The notes under the pieces: generated by a model
The model's database searches: none
What the model saw: the letters and a program-made list of their open reading frames with translations, nothing else
Told to the model about the DNA's origin: nothing
Position numbers and translations under genes: made by a program
DNA from: an uncultured Thermomicrobiales bacterium
GTDB lineage: Bacteria; Chloroflexota; Chloroflexia; Thermomicrobiales; UBA6265
Length of the DNA: 64,000 nt
Assembly (NCBI GenBank): GCA_902806335.1
Contig: CADCWG010000146.1
Coordinates: 86,267 to 150,266 of the forward strand
Direction: 5' to 3'
Shown here: positions 1 through 8,127 of the stretch, piece after piece
How the letters are laid out: each line of letters starts with the position of its first letter
Numbering within the stretch: the first letter of the stretch is position 1

Positions 1-644
1 GCCGCGCCCTGGAGCCGATCGCGGTCGACGGCGCCCTGGTCCTCCCGGAGTTCGTGTTCGTGCGCGGCGGCATCGCGGTCGCGGCCGTGCCGGTTCCGTC
101 CGGTGCGGAGCGGGGGACGGTGCTCGCCGCGCTCGAGGTGGTGGGGCGCGCGCGCCCGGTGCTCGCGCTGGGCGTGTCCGGGGGTCTGGCCGACGTGCCG
201 ACGCTGCCCGTAGCGACACCGCCCGCGCTGCTCGCCGCCCTCGACGCGCTCGCCGAGGCGGTCGACCCCAGCCCGACCCCGCTCGGGACCCTGGCCGACG
301 AGCTCGTCGGCGCCGGCTGGGTCGCCGAGACCCGCGTCGCCGAGGTCCTCGCGGTGGCGGCCCCCGCCGACGTGCCGGCCGCGGTCGCCCCCCTCGTCGC
401 CGAGGGCGAGGTCGCCCACGTTCCCGGCTTCGGCCTCTGCCGGGTCGCGGTCCTCGAAGACCTCCAGGACCGGCTGCTCGGCGGGCCGCTCGATGTCGCG
501 TCGCTCCGCGCCGGCGTCGCGGCGCGGGTCGGCCCTGGAGCCGGCGCCGACGCCCTCGCCCTCCACCTGCTCGCCCGGGGCACGGGCTCCTGGGAGCGTC
601 CCGCACCCATCACGGGCGACGAGGTTGATCGGCGCGCGGCCTGA
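1..644 (+). CDS. C-terminal part of an unidentified protein (possibly DUF790/Bax1-like)
   Basis: The reading frame is open from the first base, so the start lies outside the window; 213 codons are visible before the stop. The residues are mostly Ala, Val, Leu and Gly with no signal peptide or membrane segment. A stretch near the start (LPEFVFVRGG, followed by EVVGRARPVLALGVSGGL) faintly recalls the nuclease core of DUF790/Bax1 proteins, where LPDF...EIVGFW...LAVS occurs. The usual acidic and lysine residues are not convincingly present, so this is only a suggestion. The tail is predicted helical. Function unknown. Confidence 0.5.
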   Translation, partial: RALEPIAVDGALVLPEFVFVRGGIAVAAVPVPSGAERGTVLAALEVVGRARPVLALGVSGGLADVPTLPVATPPALLAALDALAEAVDPSPTPLGTLADELVGAGWVAETRVAEVLAVAAPADVPAAVAPLVAEGEVAHVPGFGLCRVAVLEDLQDRLLGGPLDVASLRAGVAARVGPGAGADALALHLLARGTGSWERPAPITGDEVDRRAA

Positions 645-1076
645 CGGACGGTCCCGTACCGGGGGTCGCGCCCGCGCGCCTGTCCGCCGAGGTGTGCCCC
701 GGTCGAACGCGGTGCCGGCTCTCCCGCGCCCATCGGAGTGGATGGTGGCGCGGCGGGCCGCCGGGGTCATGCATCGACGTTCCCCTCCCGCTGCGGTGGG
801 CTGACGTTCCCCAGATGCCAGCGAGAACGGACCGGTGACGAGCCGCTCTGGGATCGCACTTTGGCCGGCCGGAAGGACGGGGGTCCGAAGAAGGGTGCCA
901 TGCTGTTTGCGACCGCCATTCTGCCGGCGGGCCTACGTCGAGGCGCCGTGGAGCCTCGACGGGCGCCCAGCGTCCCGGATGGCTCGTCTGGTCCCCTGAT
1001 GTAAAACCACCCCTCGATTCGAATAGGGCTGCCCCTCGCGGGGTGCGATCTCGTGCCCGGGACGACAAGCGGAGCT
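645..1076. other. Intergenic stretch without a recognisable gene
   Basis: About 430 bases between the first gene tail and the regulatory region of the ABC transporter operon. Short open frames occur on both strands, but none has a credible ribosome binding site or recognisable protein sequence. No terminator with a U-tract was seen. Confidence 0.5.
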
Positions 1077-1094
1077 GGTAAGCGTGCGCTTACC
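1077..1094. promoter_or_regulatory. 18-bp palindrome upstream of the transporter promoter
   Basis: GGTAAGCGTGCGCTTACC has two perfect 8-bp arms around a central TG. It lies about 33 bases upstream of the -35 box of the transporter operon, where an activator or a looping repressor could bind. The half-site GTAAGCG resembles LacI-family half-sites, but the arms are further apart than in the common GTAAGCGCTTAC operator. The binding protein is therefore unassigned. Confidence 0.45.
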
Positions 1095-1126
1095 TGGGGC
1101 CCATCCGGGTCGCCACCCGGCCCCTC

Positions 1127-1155
1127 TTGACCGTTCGCGGGGCTTGCCATAGCCT
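1127..1155 (+). promoter_or_regulatory. Sigma70-type promoter of the sugar/nucleoside operon
   Basis: A -35 box TTGACC (1127-1132) is separated by 17 bases from a -10 box TAGCCT (1150-1155). Transcription would start near 1162, just before the tandem palindromes at 1172-1196 and about 137 bases before the first gene of the operon. Spacing and hexamers fit the housekeeping consensus. Confidence 0.6.
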
Positions 1156-1171
1156 ACGGCGACCCGACTCC

Positions 1172-1196
1172 GTCAACGTTGACGGTCAACGTTGAC
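1172..1196. promoter_or_regulatory. Tandem palindromic operators (LacI-type)
   Basis: Two identical perfect palindromes, GTCAACGTTGAC at 1172-1183 and again at 1185-1196, are separated by one base. The central AACGTT with a CG core is typical of LacI/PurR-family operators. They sit just downstream of the predicted transcription start, a classic repressor position. The LacI-type regulator encoded at the end of the same operon is the obvious candidate ligand-responsive repressor. Confidence 0.6.
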
Positions 1197-1298
1197 GGCG
1201 AGGAGTCCGATGCCGCGGCATCGCGGCGCGGTCGTCTGCCAACCGGTCCGCCGGGCGGCACCCCACGGGTGGCACGCGATCACCCGCAGGAGGGCAGG

Positions 1299-2588
1299 AT
1301 GCGCGATCTGTTCGACTCGTCGTTGAGTCGCCGCCGGCTGGTCCGGAACACGGGCCTTGGCGTCGCCGCGCTGGCCGCGGCGCAGGGACTCTCGCGCCCC
1401 TCCGTCGCAACCGCGCAGGAGAAGGTCACGCTGACGTGGCTGACCGACCTGCCCGGCGCGGAGGACGTGGTCGCTCGCTTCAGCGAACAGAACCCCGACA
1501 TCGAGATCAAGGTGGAAACCGTCACGTTCCGCGAGGTCTTCCAGCAGAATCAGGTCCGTCTCGGCTCCAAGTCCGAGAACCCGGACATCGTCAGCGTCGA
1601 CGCCCCGGTCGTCGCCTCCTACGGCCTGCGTGGCTGGCTGCGCCCGCTCGACGACGCGTTCACCCCCGAGGAGACCGACATCTGGGTCGATGCTCAGAAC
1701 GAGTCGGGTCGCTACCAGGGCTCCCTCCTCGCCGCTCCGATCTGGAACTCGTCCCAACTCCTGTTCTACAACCTCGACCTCTTCGAGGCGGCGGGAGTGA
1801 CCCCGCCCGGTCCGCAAGATCGCTTGACCTGGGACCAGATCGCCGAGGCGGCCCGGACGTTGACCAAGGATGGGATCTTCGGCTTCCAGTTCGAGCAGTT
1901 CAACCGCATCTATCAGTTGCAGCCACTGCCGCAGGGTAAGGGCGCGCAGTTGATCGGCGAGGACGGGCTCGAGGTCAAGGGCATCATCGACGGTCCGCAG
2001 TGGGTCGAGGCCTTCACCTGGTACTCCCAGATCCACAACGAGTGGAAGGTCGCCCCGCAGGGCACCCTCGAGGTCGAGGACCTCTTCAACAACCAGCAGT
2101 TGGCGATGTGTATCCGCGGCCCCTGGGCGATCAAGTCCTTCAGCGAGGCCAACCTGCCGTTCCGCTGGCGTGCCGCCCCGCACCCGTTCTGGGGAGGCGA
2201 GATCGTCGTTCCGACCGACTCCTGGCACCTCGGGGTCAACGCCAGCAGCCGCTACCCCGCCGAGGCCACCCGGTTCATCAAGTGGTCATCCTCCCTGGAG
2301 GGCGGCCGGGCCTGGCGGGAGGCCAACGACATCTGGCCGCCGCAGCAGGTGATCCTCGACGAGATCTTCAACGACCCGGCCAACAACGACTGGCCCGGCC
2401 AGGCGAACGCCATCGCCGCCGCCGAGGCGCAGTACGCCAAGCCGCGGCCACTGACCCCGGGCTACCTCGAGTACGAAGAGATCCTCTCCGATGCCTTCGA
2501 GGACATCCGCAACGGGGCCGACGTGCAAGAAGCACTGTCCGGCGCCGCCGACCGCATCGACCGGGAGATGGACAAGTACCGCCAGTAG
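1299..2588 (+). CDS. ABC transporter sugar-type substrate-binding protein, Tat-exported
   Basis: A 429-residue extracellular solute-binding protein of family 1 (MalE/UgpB type), the ligand receptor of the importer formed with the next two genes. The N-terminus has a twin-arginine-like signal (SRRRLVRN) followed by a hydrophobic Ala-rich segment and a likely cleavage region near ATAQ, so it is probably exported folded. The start at 1299 is preferred because AGGAGGG lies just upstream; the longer frame from 1179 would run through the operators. The substrate is not evident from sequence. The nucleoside hydrolase in the operon suggests a nucleoside or a related sugar conjugate. Confidence 0.85.
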   Translation: MRDLFDSSLSRRRLVRNTGLGVAALAAAQGLSRPSVATAQEKVTLTWLTDLPGAEDVVARFSEQNPDIEIKVETVTFREVFQQNQVRLGSKSENPDIVSVDAPVVASYGLRGWLRPLDDAFTPEETDIWVDAQNESGRYQGSLLAAPIWNSSQLLFYNLDLFEAAGVTPPGPQDRLTWDQIAEAARTLTKDGIFGFQFEQFNRIYQLQPLPQGKGAQLIGEDGLEVKGIIDGPQWVEAFTWYSQIHNEWKVAPQGTLEVEDLFNNQQLAMCIRGPWAIKSFSEANLPFRWRAAPHPFWGGEIVVPTDSWHLGVNASSRYPAEATRFIKWSSSLEGGRAWREANDIWPPQQVILDEIFNDPANNDWPGQANAIAAAEAQYAKPRPLTPGYLEYEEILSDAFEDIRNGADVQEALSGAADRIDREMDKYRQ

Positions 2589-2609
2589 ACGTTCCAAGCG
2601 GCGACAATC

Positions 2610-2636
2610 GGGGCCGGCTCCGCGCGGGCCGGCCCC
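2610..2636 (+). other. Intercistronic hairpin between binding protein and permease
   Basis: A perfect 9-bp stem, GGGGCCGGC pairing with GCCGGCCCC, has a 9-base loop and no U-tract. Such hairpins after binding-protein genes commonly stabilise the upstream mRNA and lower expression of the membrane subunits, as in mal-type operons. That role is inferred here. Confidence 0.5.
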
Positions 2637-2671
2637 ACGGATTCGGCTGCTCCACGGACGGGGGATGATCG

Positions 2672-3538
2672 GTGGCCCGGAGCGAGCGGTGGACTCCCTA
2701 CCTCTTCCTGCTACCGGCACTGGTGCTGCTGGTGATGTGGCGCTACGTCCCGATCGTGTCGGGACTCCGCGAGAGCTTCTACAGCAACGGCCTCAGCCTG
2801 ACCGGCGCCAAGGAGTACGTCGGTCTCGAGAACTTTCGCCGCCTCGGCGACGACCCGGTGTTCTGGCAGTCGCTGCGCGTGACGTTGCTCTTCAACCTGA
2901 TCGTCAACCCGCTGCAGGTGGCCCTGGCGCTCGCCCTCGCCGTCCTCGCCAATCAGCGCCTCCGTGGCATCAGCGTGTTCCGGACCGTGCTGCTGCTGCC
3001 GGTGGCGATCTCGATCAACATCACGTCGCTCGCCTGGGGCCTGGCCCTCGACACGAACTACGGGCTGGTCAACGGCCTGCTCGAGGCGGTCGGATTCGAG
3101 CGCCAGCCATTCCTGCGCAGCGTCGACCAGGCGCTGCCGACGTTGATCGGGATCGTCAGCTGGATCGGCGTGCCCTTCTGGACGCTCTTCCTGCTAGCCG
3201 GGCTCCAATCGATCCCGCACGAGGTGCTGGAGGCGGCGCGGCTCGACGGCGCGACCCGGGCCCAGGCGTTCTGGCAGGTGACGGTGCCGCTGATGCGGCG
3301 GACGATCGCCTTCGTGCTGGTCTCCGACACCGTGGTCAACTTCACCCTGTTCGCGCCGCCCTACCTTCTGACCCGCGGCGGCCCGCAGGAGTCGACCAAC
3401 CTGATGATGTACGAGGCGTGGCAGCGCGGGTTCGTCTACGGTGACCTCGGCGCCTCGGCGGCGATGGTGCTGGTGATCCTCGCGCTGACCATGGTCGTGG
3501 TCGCGGTGCAGTTCGCGGTGCTGCGCCCCCAACACTGA
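2672..3538 (+). CDS. ABC sugar transporter permease, MalF/UgpA type
   Basis: A 288-residue integral membrane protein with about six hydrophobic segments, the first at residues 8-23. Around residue 187 it carries EAARLDGA, the cytoplasmic EAA loop through which importer permeases contact their ATPase. It forms a heterodimer with the next gene's product. The start is GTG at 2672 behind a GGGG-rich ribosome binding site. No ATPase gene lies in this operon, so a shared MsmK/UgpC-type ATPase encoded elsewhere is likely. Confidence 0.88.
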   Translation: MARSERWTPYLFLLPALVLLVMWRYVPIVSGLRESFYSNGLSLTGAKEYVGLENFRRLGDDPVFWQSLRVTLLFNLIVNPLQVALALALAVLANQRLRGISVFRTVLLLPVAISINITSLAWGLALDTNYGLVNGLLEAVGFERQPFLRSVDQALPTLIGIVSWIGVPFWTLFLLAGLQSIPHEVLEAARLDGATRAQAFWQVTVPLMRRTIAFVLVSDTVVNFTLFAPPYLLTRGGPQESTNLMMYEAWQRGFVYGDLGASAAMVLVILALTMVVVAVQFAVLRPQH

Positions 3539-3572
3539 GGTCGGGGGCGGCGACCCCGCGGAGGGAATCGAG

Positions 3573-4508
3573 ATGCGCGCGAGGATCGAACCCGCCAGCG
3601 GCGTCCCGGCGGCTCCCGGCACGGCGCGGCAAGCCAGGACGAGCGGGTGGCGGGGTCCGTCGGGACGGTTCCCACGCCCGTCCGTGGGCGCCGCACTTCA
3701 GTACGGTCTGCTCGTCCTGCTCCTGATCGTGGTCGTGTTGCCGCTCTGGTGGATCGTCGTCTCCTCGTTCACCACCCGCGAGACGGTCTGGAAGAACGTG
3801 CTGCCTTTCTCGTGGCGAGCGCTCTTGCCCGAGCAGTTCACGCTCGCCGGCTACCGGGCGATCTTCGAGAACGAGTTTGGGCGGGCCATCCTGAACACCC
3901 TCTTCGTCGGGGTCACCACCGTCGTGCTGACGATCACGATCTGCGCCACGGCCGGCTTCACGTTCGCGCGCTTCACGTTCCGCGGCAAGGGAGTGCTCTG
4001 GGCGTTGATCCTGGTCAGCCTGATGGTACCGGGGGAGGCGACGGTCATCCCGGCGTACACCCTGGTCAACAGCCTCGGCTGGCTCAACTCCTGGCAGGCC
4101 TTGATCGTGCCAGCCCTCGCCAACGGCACCGTCATCTTCCTCTTCCGCCAGTTCTTCGCCGAGATCCCGCAGGACCTCCTCGACGCCGCGCGCGTCGACG
4201 GCGCCTCGTGGACCCGGGTTCTGGGCACCATCGTGCTGCCCGTCTCGAAGCCGGTCGTCGTCACGTCCGCGATCCTGGTCTTCCTCGCGCAGTGGAACTC
4301 GTTCTTCTGGCCGATGCTGGTGTCGCCGGCGGAAGAGTTTCGCCAGGTTCAGGTCGCGGTCTCGATCCTCGGCGTCGAGCAGAACCTGCGCTTCTGGGAC
4401 CAGCTCTTCGCCGGCGCGACCATCGCCGCGCTGGTGCCGCTGGTGCTGGTCCTCCCGCTCCAGCGCTACTACGTCAGCAGCATCATGGGCTCGGGCATCA
4501 AGGGGTAG
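3573..4508 (+). CDS. ABC sugar transporter permease, MalG/UgpE type
   Basis: A 311-residue second permease with an unusually long polar N-terminus of about 40 residues before the first membrane segment, then five more hydrophobic segments. The EAA loop appears near residue 203 as AARVDGA. The start is ATG at 3573 behind GGAGGG. It is separated by 34 bases from the first permease, so the two are almost certainly co-transcribed and pair in the membrane. Confidence 0.88.
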   Translation: MRARIEPASGVPAAPGTARQARTSGWRGPSGRFPRPSVGAALQYGLLVLLLIVVVLPLWWIVVSSFTTRETVWKNVLPFSWRALLPEQFTLAGYRAIFENEFGRAILNTLFVGVTTVVLTITICATAGFTFARFTFRGKGVLWALILVSLMVPGEATVIPAYTLVNSLGWLNSWQALIVPALANGTVIFLFRQFFAEIPQDLLDAARVDGASWTRVLGTIVLPVSKPVVVTSAILVFLAQWNSFFWPMLVSPAEEFRQVQVAVSILGVEQNLRFWDQLFAGATIAALVPLVLVLPLQRYYVSSIMGSGIKG

Positions 4509-4743
4509 CGTCGCCGCCCGCACGGCAGCGACCCGACCTGGACCAACTGCCACGGGGGAGGGCGACGACCGTCCGAAGCCGCCGGAACCGGCGCTGCTCG
4601 TCGCCGCACATCCTGGTAGGGCCGGCCCGTCGCAACGCCTGGCACACCCCTCGTCCGGATCGGAGCCGCCAGATCATCGGCCCAGCGACCCGACACAGGG
4701 CACCGTTATGCCTCCGCATCGGAGGCACGAAAGGAATGCGACC

Positions 4744-5736
4744 GTGGCGATCCGGACGATTCTCGATACGGACATCGGGACCGACGTGGACGACTGCCTG
4801 GCACTGGCCGTCGTGCTGGCGTCACCAGAAGTGCAGCTGGAAGGTGTCACCTGTGTCTACGGTGACGTCCGACTCCGCGCCCGGATGGTGCGCAAACTCC
4901 TGCGGCTGGCCGAGCGGGATGATGTTCCGGTGATGATCGGCGCCGAACCGCCGCTGCTCGGCCTGCGCCCGGTCTACTGGCCGGGTCATGAGGGGGTGGG
5001 GCTGCTGGAGCCCGAGGACGAGGCCATCGAGCCGGACCCGGAGCACGCCGTCGACTACCTCGTCCGCACCGTGATGGAGAACCCGGGCGAGATCCACCTG
5101 CTCGCGGTCGGCCCACTGACCAACGTCGCGCTCGCCCTGCGCCGCGAGCCGCGCCTCGCGGCGCAACTGCGGCACCTGACCATCATGGGCGGCGTCGCTC
5201 GCTCCGTGGACCGGCTCCACCTCCCCATCGGTGAGCACAACATCGTCTGCGACCCGGAGGCAGCCCACGTCGTGCTCTCCTCCGGTGCCCCGATCACCCT
5301 GATCCCGCTCGACGTGACCACCCAGGTCGAGATCCGCCGCGGCGACACCGACCGGATCCGGGCGGCGGGGACACCGTTCCATGACGCGGTCGCGCGGCAG
5401 GTCGAGCTCTACCCGCGCTTCGCGGAGACGGGGGCGACCTTCCTTCACGACCCGCTCGCGGCGGCGGCGATGGTCCGTCCGTTGCTCGTCGACACCGCGG
5501 CGCTGCACGTCGGCGTCGAGACCCAGGGACGGCTCACCACCGGCGCGACGCCCATGAAGCTGCCGACCGAGGAAGCGCCGGCTACAGCCCAGGTGGCGGT
5601 GGGTCTTGATCCGGGCGAGGCTGAGGCGTTCATTATGGAGCGGCTCGCGGGCCCGGTCGCCGTGCGCGGCGCGACCGGACGGACAGCGGCCACTGTCGGC
5701 GGCCGACCCGGCCCCAACCCGGCCGGCGGGGGCTAG
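4744..5736 (+). CDS. Inosine-uridine type nucleoside N-ribohydrolase
   Basis: A 330-residue hydrolase that splits the N-glycosidic bond of (deoxy)ribonucleosides to a free base and ribose. The calcium-binding N-terminal signature DTDIGTDVDD is at residues 8-17. NIVCDPEAA and the late HDPLAAA, which supply further calcium/ribose ligands in this family, are both present. GTG at 4744 is chosen because AAAGGA precedes it and the protein then begins directly at the first strand; an ATG at 4708 would add 12 residues. It follows a transporter and precedes a LacI regulator, so it probably acts on the imported compound. Substrate preference cannot be read from sequence. Confidence 0.88.
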   Translation: MAIRTILDTDIGTDVDDCLALAVVLASPEVQLEGVTCVYGDVRLRARMVRKLLRLAERDDVPVMIGAEPPLLGLRPVYWPGHEGVGLLEPEDEAIEPDPEHAVDYLVRTVMENPGEIHLLAVGPLTNVALALRREPRLAAQLRHLTIMGGVARSVDRLHLPIGEHNIVCDPEAAHVVLSSGAPITLIPLDVTTQVEIRRGDTDRIRAAGTPFHDAVARQVELYPRFAETGATFLHDPLAAAAMVRPLLVDTAALHVGVETQGRLTTGATPMKLPTEEAPATAQVAVGLDPGEAEAFIMERLAGPVAVRGATGRTAATVGGRPGPNPAGGG

Positions 5737-5771
5737 GTCAAAGGTCGCGTTGGGATCGAGAGGGGACGGGA

Positions 5772-6791
5772 TTGCCGACGCCGACCATCAAGGACGTGGC
5801 ACGGGCGAGCGGCGTCTCCTACAAGACCGTCTCCCGGGTGGTCAACGGCGAGGAAGACGTCAGCGTCGCGACCCGCCAGCGGATCCAGGAGGTGATCGCG
5901 ACGCTCGGCTACCGGCCGCACCACGGTGCCCGCAGCATGCGCCGCGGCCGGACCGAGACGCTCCGCCTGATGATGCACGGTCGGAACGGACGCTTCCTGG
6001 CCAACCCGTTCCAGGACGACGTGGTGTCTGGCGTGGTCGATACCGCGGCTCGGCACGGCTACGCCGTCCTGCTCGAGCTGATCGAGGAAGCCGGCGACGC
6101 CACCCGGCACAGTCTCCACGACCGGCGGGTGGACGGGACGATCCTGCTCGACAGCCACCTCCCTCGCCCACGCCTGGTTCCCCATCTACTCCAGGCCGGA
6201 GCGCCGTGCGTGGTGGTGGCGAACCGGGAGGTCGACCCGGCGCTGGGCTGGGTCGACGCCGACTTCGAGGACGGAGCCGACCGTCTCGTACGCCATCTGA
6301 TCGACCTTGGTCACCGACGGATCGCTCTCCTCTCAGACGACACCACGCTCCGATCAACCCAGGGCCGCCTGGTCGGATACGAGCGCGCGCTTCTGGAGGC
6401 CGGGATCCAGCCGGACCCAGACCTGTTCCTGATGGCCGGGCAGTTGCGCGAGCACGGCGACGCGGCGACGGAGGAACTGCTCCGCCGCCGATCGGACGTG
6501 ACCGCGATCTTCGCCATCAACGATCTGACCGCGTTTGGCGCGATCGACTGCCTGCGCCGGCACGGGTGCCGCGTCCCCGAGGATGTCTCGGTCACCGGCT
6601 ACGACGACATCTACCCGGCACGCTACGCCTCCCCGCCCCTAACCACCGTCCGCCTTCCCTGGTACGAGATGAGCGCGGCGGCCGTCGAACTGGTCATCGG
6701 CGCCGTCGAGGGCAAGCAATCCTTCCCGAACGGGCGCGAGTTCCCCGTCGAGTTCGTCCTCCGCGGCTCGACGGCACCGGCCCGGCGGTAG
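5772..6791 (+). CDS. LacI-family transcriptional regulator
   Basis: A 339-residue repressor-type protein. Residues 4-30 form the LacI helix-turn-helix and hinge entry (TIKDVARASGVSYKTVSRVV). The rest is a periplasmic-binding-protein-like effector domain. The start is TTG at 5772 preceded by GAGAGGGG. It follows the nucleoside hydrolase by 35 bases, so it is probably co-transcribed and autoregulated. The tandem AACGTT-centred palindromes at 1172-1196 are its likely operators. The effector could be a nucleoside or ribose derivative. Confidence 0.9.
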   Translation: MPTPTIKDVARASGVSYKTVSRVVNGEEDVSVATRQRIQEVIATLGYRPHHGARSMRRGRTETLRLMMHGRNGRFLANPFQDDVVSGVVDTAARHGYAVLLELIEEAGDATRHSLHDRRVDGTILLDSHLPRPRLVPHLLQAGAPCVVVANREVDPALGWVDADFEDGADRLVRHLIDLGHRRIALLSDDTTLRSTQGRLVGYERALLEAGIQPDPDLFLMAGQLREHGDAATEELLRRRSDVTAIFAINDLTAFGAIDCLRRHGCRVPEDVSVTGYDDIYPARYASPPLTTVRLPWYEMSAAAVELVIGAVEGKQSFPNGREFPVEFVLRGSTAPARR

Positions 6792-6967
6792 GCGGTAGGC
6801 CGCGGGACGACAGTCGCCAATCGCGCCATCCGCAGCGGGGCCGGCCAGAAGCGCCGCGGCGTTGGCTCGTCGTGGCTGGGGGCTGCCGTCACGAACCCGG
6901 GGAGCCGGCTGGGTCACTGGTGCCGGTCGTTCGTGGGCGAACATGGTCGTCAACGGAGCAGCATCCG

Positions 6968-7951
6968 GTGAGTACCGACCAACCGTTGCCACAGGCCGAG
7001 CCGACGTCGGACAGACCATCCGCTGTGGATGCCGCGGGCGTCACGACGTTTCTTGCCGGGCGCTTTGGCCCCGACGTCCACGGGATCGCGAGCATCGGCT
7101 ATGGCGAGTGGTCCAGGGCCTTCGCTTTTCGGCACGCCGGTGCCGCCTACGTCGTCCGGTTCGGCGCCCATCCGGACGACTTCGCGAAGGACCGCCTGGC
7201 GGCGCGGTTCGCGTCGCCCGACCTCCCGATCCCGGCGGTCACCGAGGTCGGCGACGCGTTCGGCGGCTACTACGCCATCGCCGAGCGGGCCTTCGGCGAC
7301 TACCTCGACGCGCTGGACGAGGAGCCGATGCGCGCCACGTTGCCGTCCCTCTTCGCCGCGCTCGACGCCGCCCGGCGGGTCGACCTCTCGGCGACGAGCG
7401 GCTACGGCGGCTGGGACGAGACCGGTACCGGCGCGCACCCGAATTGGCGGGCGGCGCTCCTCGACGTCGCCAACGACCGGCCGACCGCCCGGGTCCACGG
7501 GTGGCGTGCACGCTTGGCCGCCTGCCCGACCGGATGCGGGGCGTTCGACGAGGCCTATGGTGTCCTCCAGGATCTGGTCGCGTTCTGCCCCAACGAGCGC
7601 CACCTCATCCACAGCGACCTGCTGCACTACAACGTCCTGGTCGCGGACGGTCGGATCACGGCGGTGCTCGACTGGGGCTGCTCGCTCTACGGCGACTTCC
7701 TCTACGACCTGGCCTGGCTCATCTACTGGGCTCCGTGGTACCCGGCGTGGGCAGGCATCGACTTCCGTGCGGCGACCAAGCGTCACCTCGCCGAGATCGG
7801 CCTCGACGTCCCCCATCTTGACGAGCGGCTCCGCTGCTACCAGATCCACATGGGCCTCGACTCCCAGGCCTACAACGCGTTCCGCGGCAACTGGGCCGGA
7901 GTCGAGGCAACGGCGCGGCGGACCCTCGCGGTGGCACAGCGGAGCGGGTGA
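6968..7951 (+). CDS. Aminoglycoside phosphotransferase family kinase, hygromycin-B-kinase-like
   Basis: A 327-residue protein kinase-like-fold small-molecule kinase. It has the APH catalytic loop (HLIHSDLLHYNVL, near residue 215) and the metal-binding Asp in VLDWG about 20 residues later. Several blocks resemble hygromycin B 4-O-kinase from memory: GEWSRAFAF, FASPDLPIPAV, DLSATSGYG and GRITAVLDWG correspond to GEESRAFSF, FASAALPIPEV, DLSQTSGFG and GRITAVIDWS. GTG at 6968 was chosen as the most likely start. Whether it confers resistance or phosphorylates another metabolite cannot be decided. Confidence 0.85.
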   Translation: MSTDQPLPQAEPTSDRPSAVDAAGVTTFLAGRFGPDVHGIASIGYGEWSRAFAFRHAGAAYVVRFGAHPDDFAKDRLAARFASPDLPIPAVTEVGDAFGGYYAIAERAFGDYLDALDEEPMRATLPSLFAALDAARRVDLSATSGYGGWDETGTGAHPNWRAALLDVANDRPTARVHGWRARLAACPTGCGAFDEAYGVLQDLVAFCPNERHLIHSDLLHYNVLVADGRITAVLDWGCSLYGDFLYDLAWLIYWAPWYPAWAGIDFRAATKRHLAEIGLDVPHLDERLRCYQIHMGLDSQAYNAFRGNWAGVEATARRTLAVAQRSG

Positions 7952-8061
7952 TCGGCGCCATTGGCTCGAGCCCGCGCCGACCCCGACCCTCGAGTGCAGC
8001 CAGACGGCAGGTGCCCGCGTGCCCGTGTCCCTCGCCGGGTCAGTGGGACCTCCCCACGACC

Positions 8062-8067
8062 TATACT
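8062..8067 (+). promoter_or_regulatory. -10 element of the GntR-type regulator gene
   Basis: TATACT is nearly consensus and lies about 60 bases before the ATG of the next gene, a spacing seen for several genes in this window. No good -35 box is present at 17 bases. Confidence 0.4.
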
Positions 8068-8127
8068 CGCGGCGACGGTCCGGTGCGGGTCAGGCCGTGC
8101 AGACGGGCAGCGGGGGCGAAAAGACCG

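Noticed and set aside
1077..1094. GGTAAGCGTGCGCTTACC as a standard LacI-family operator
   Set aside because: The half-sites are further apart than in LacI-type GTAAGCGCTTAC operators, so it is kept as an unassigned palindrome.
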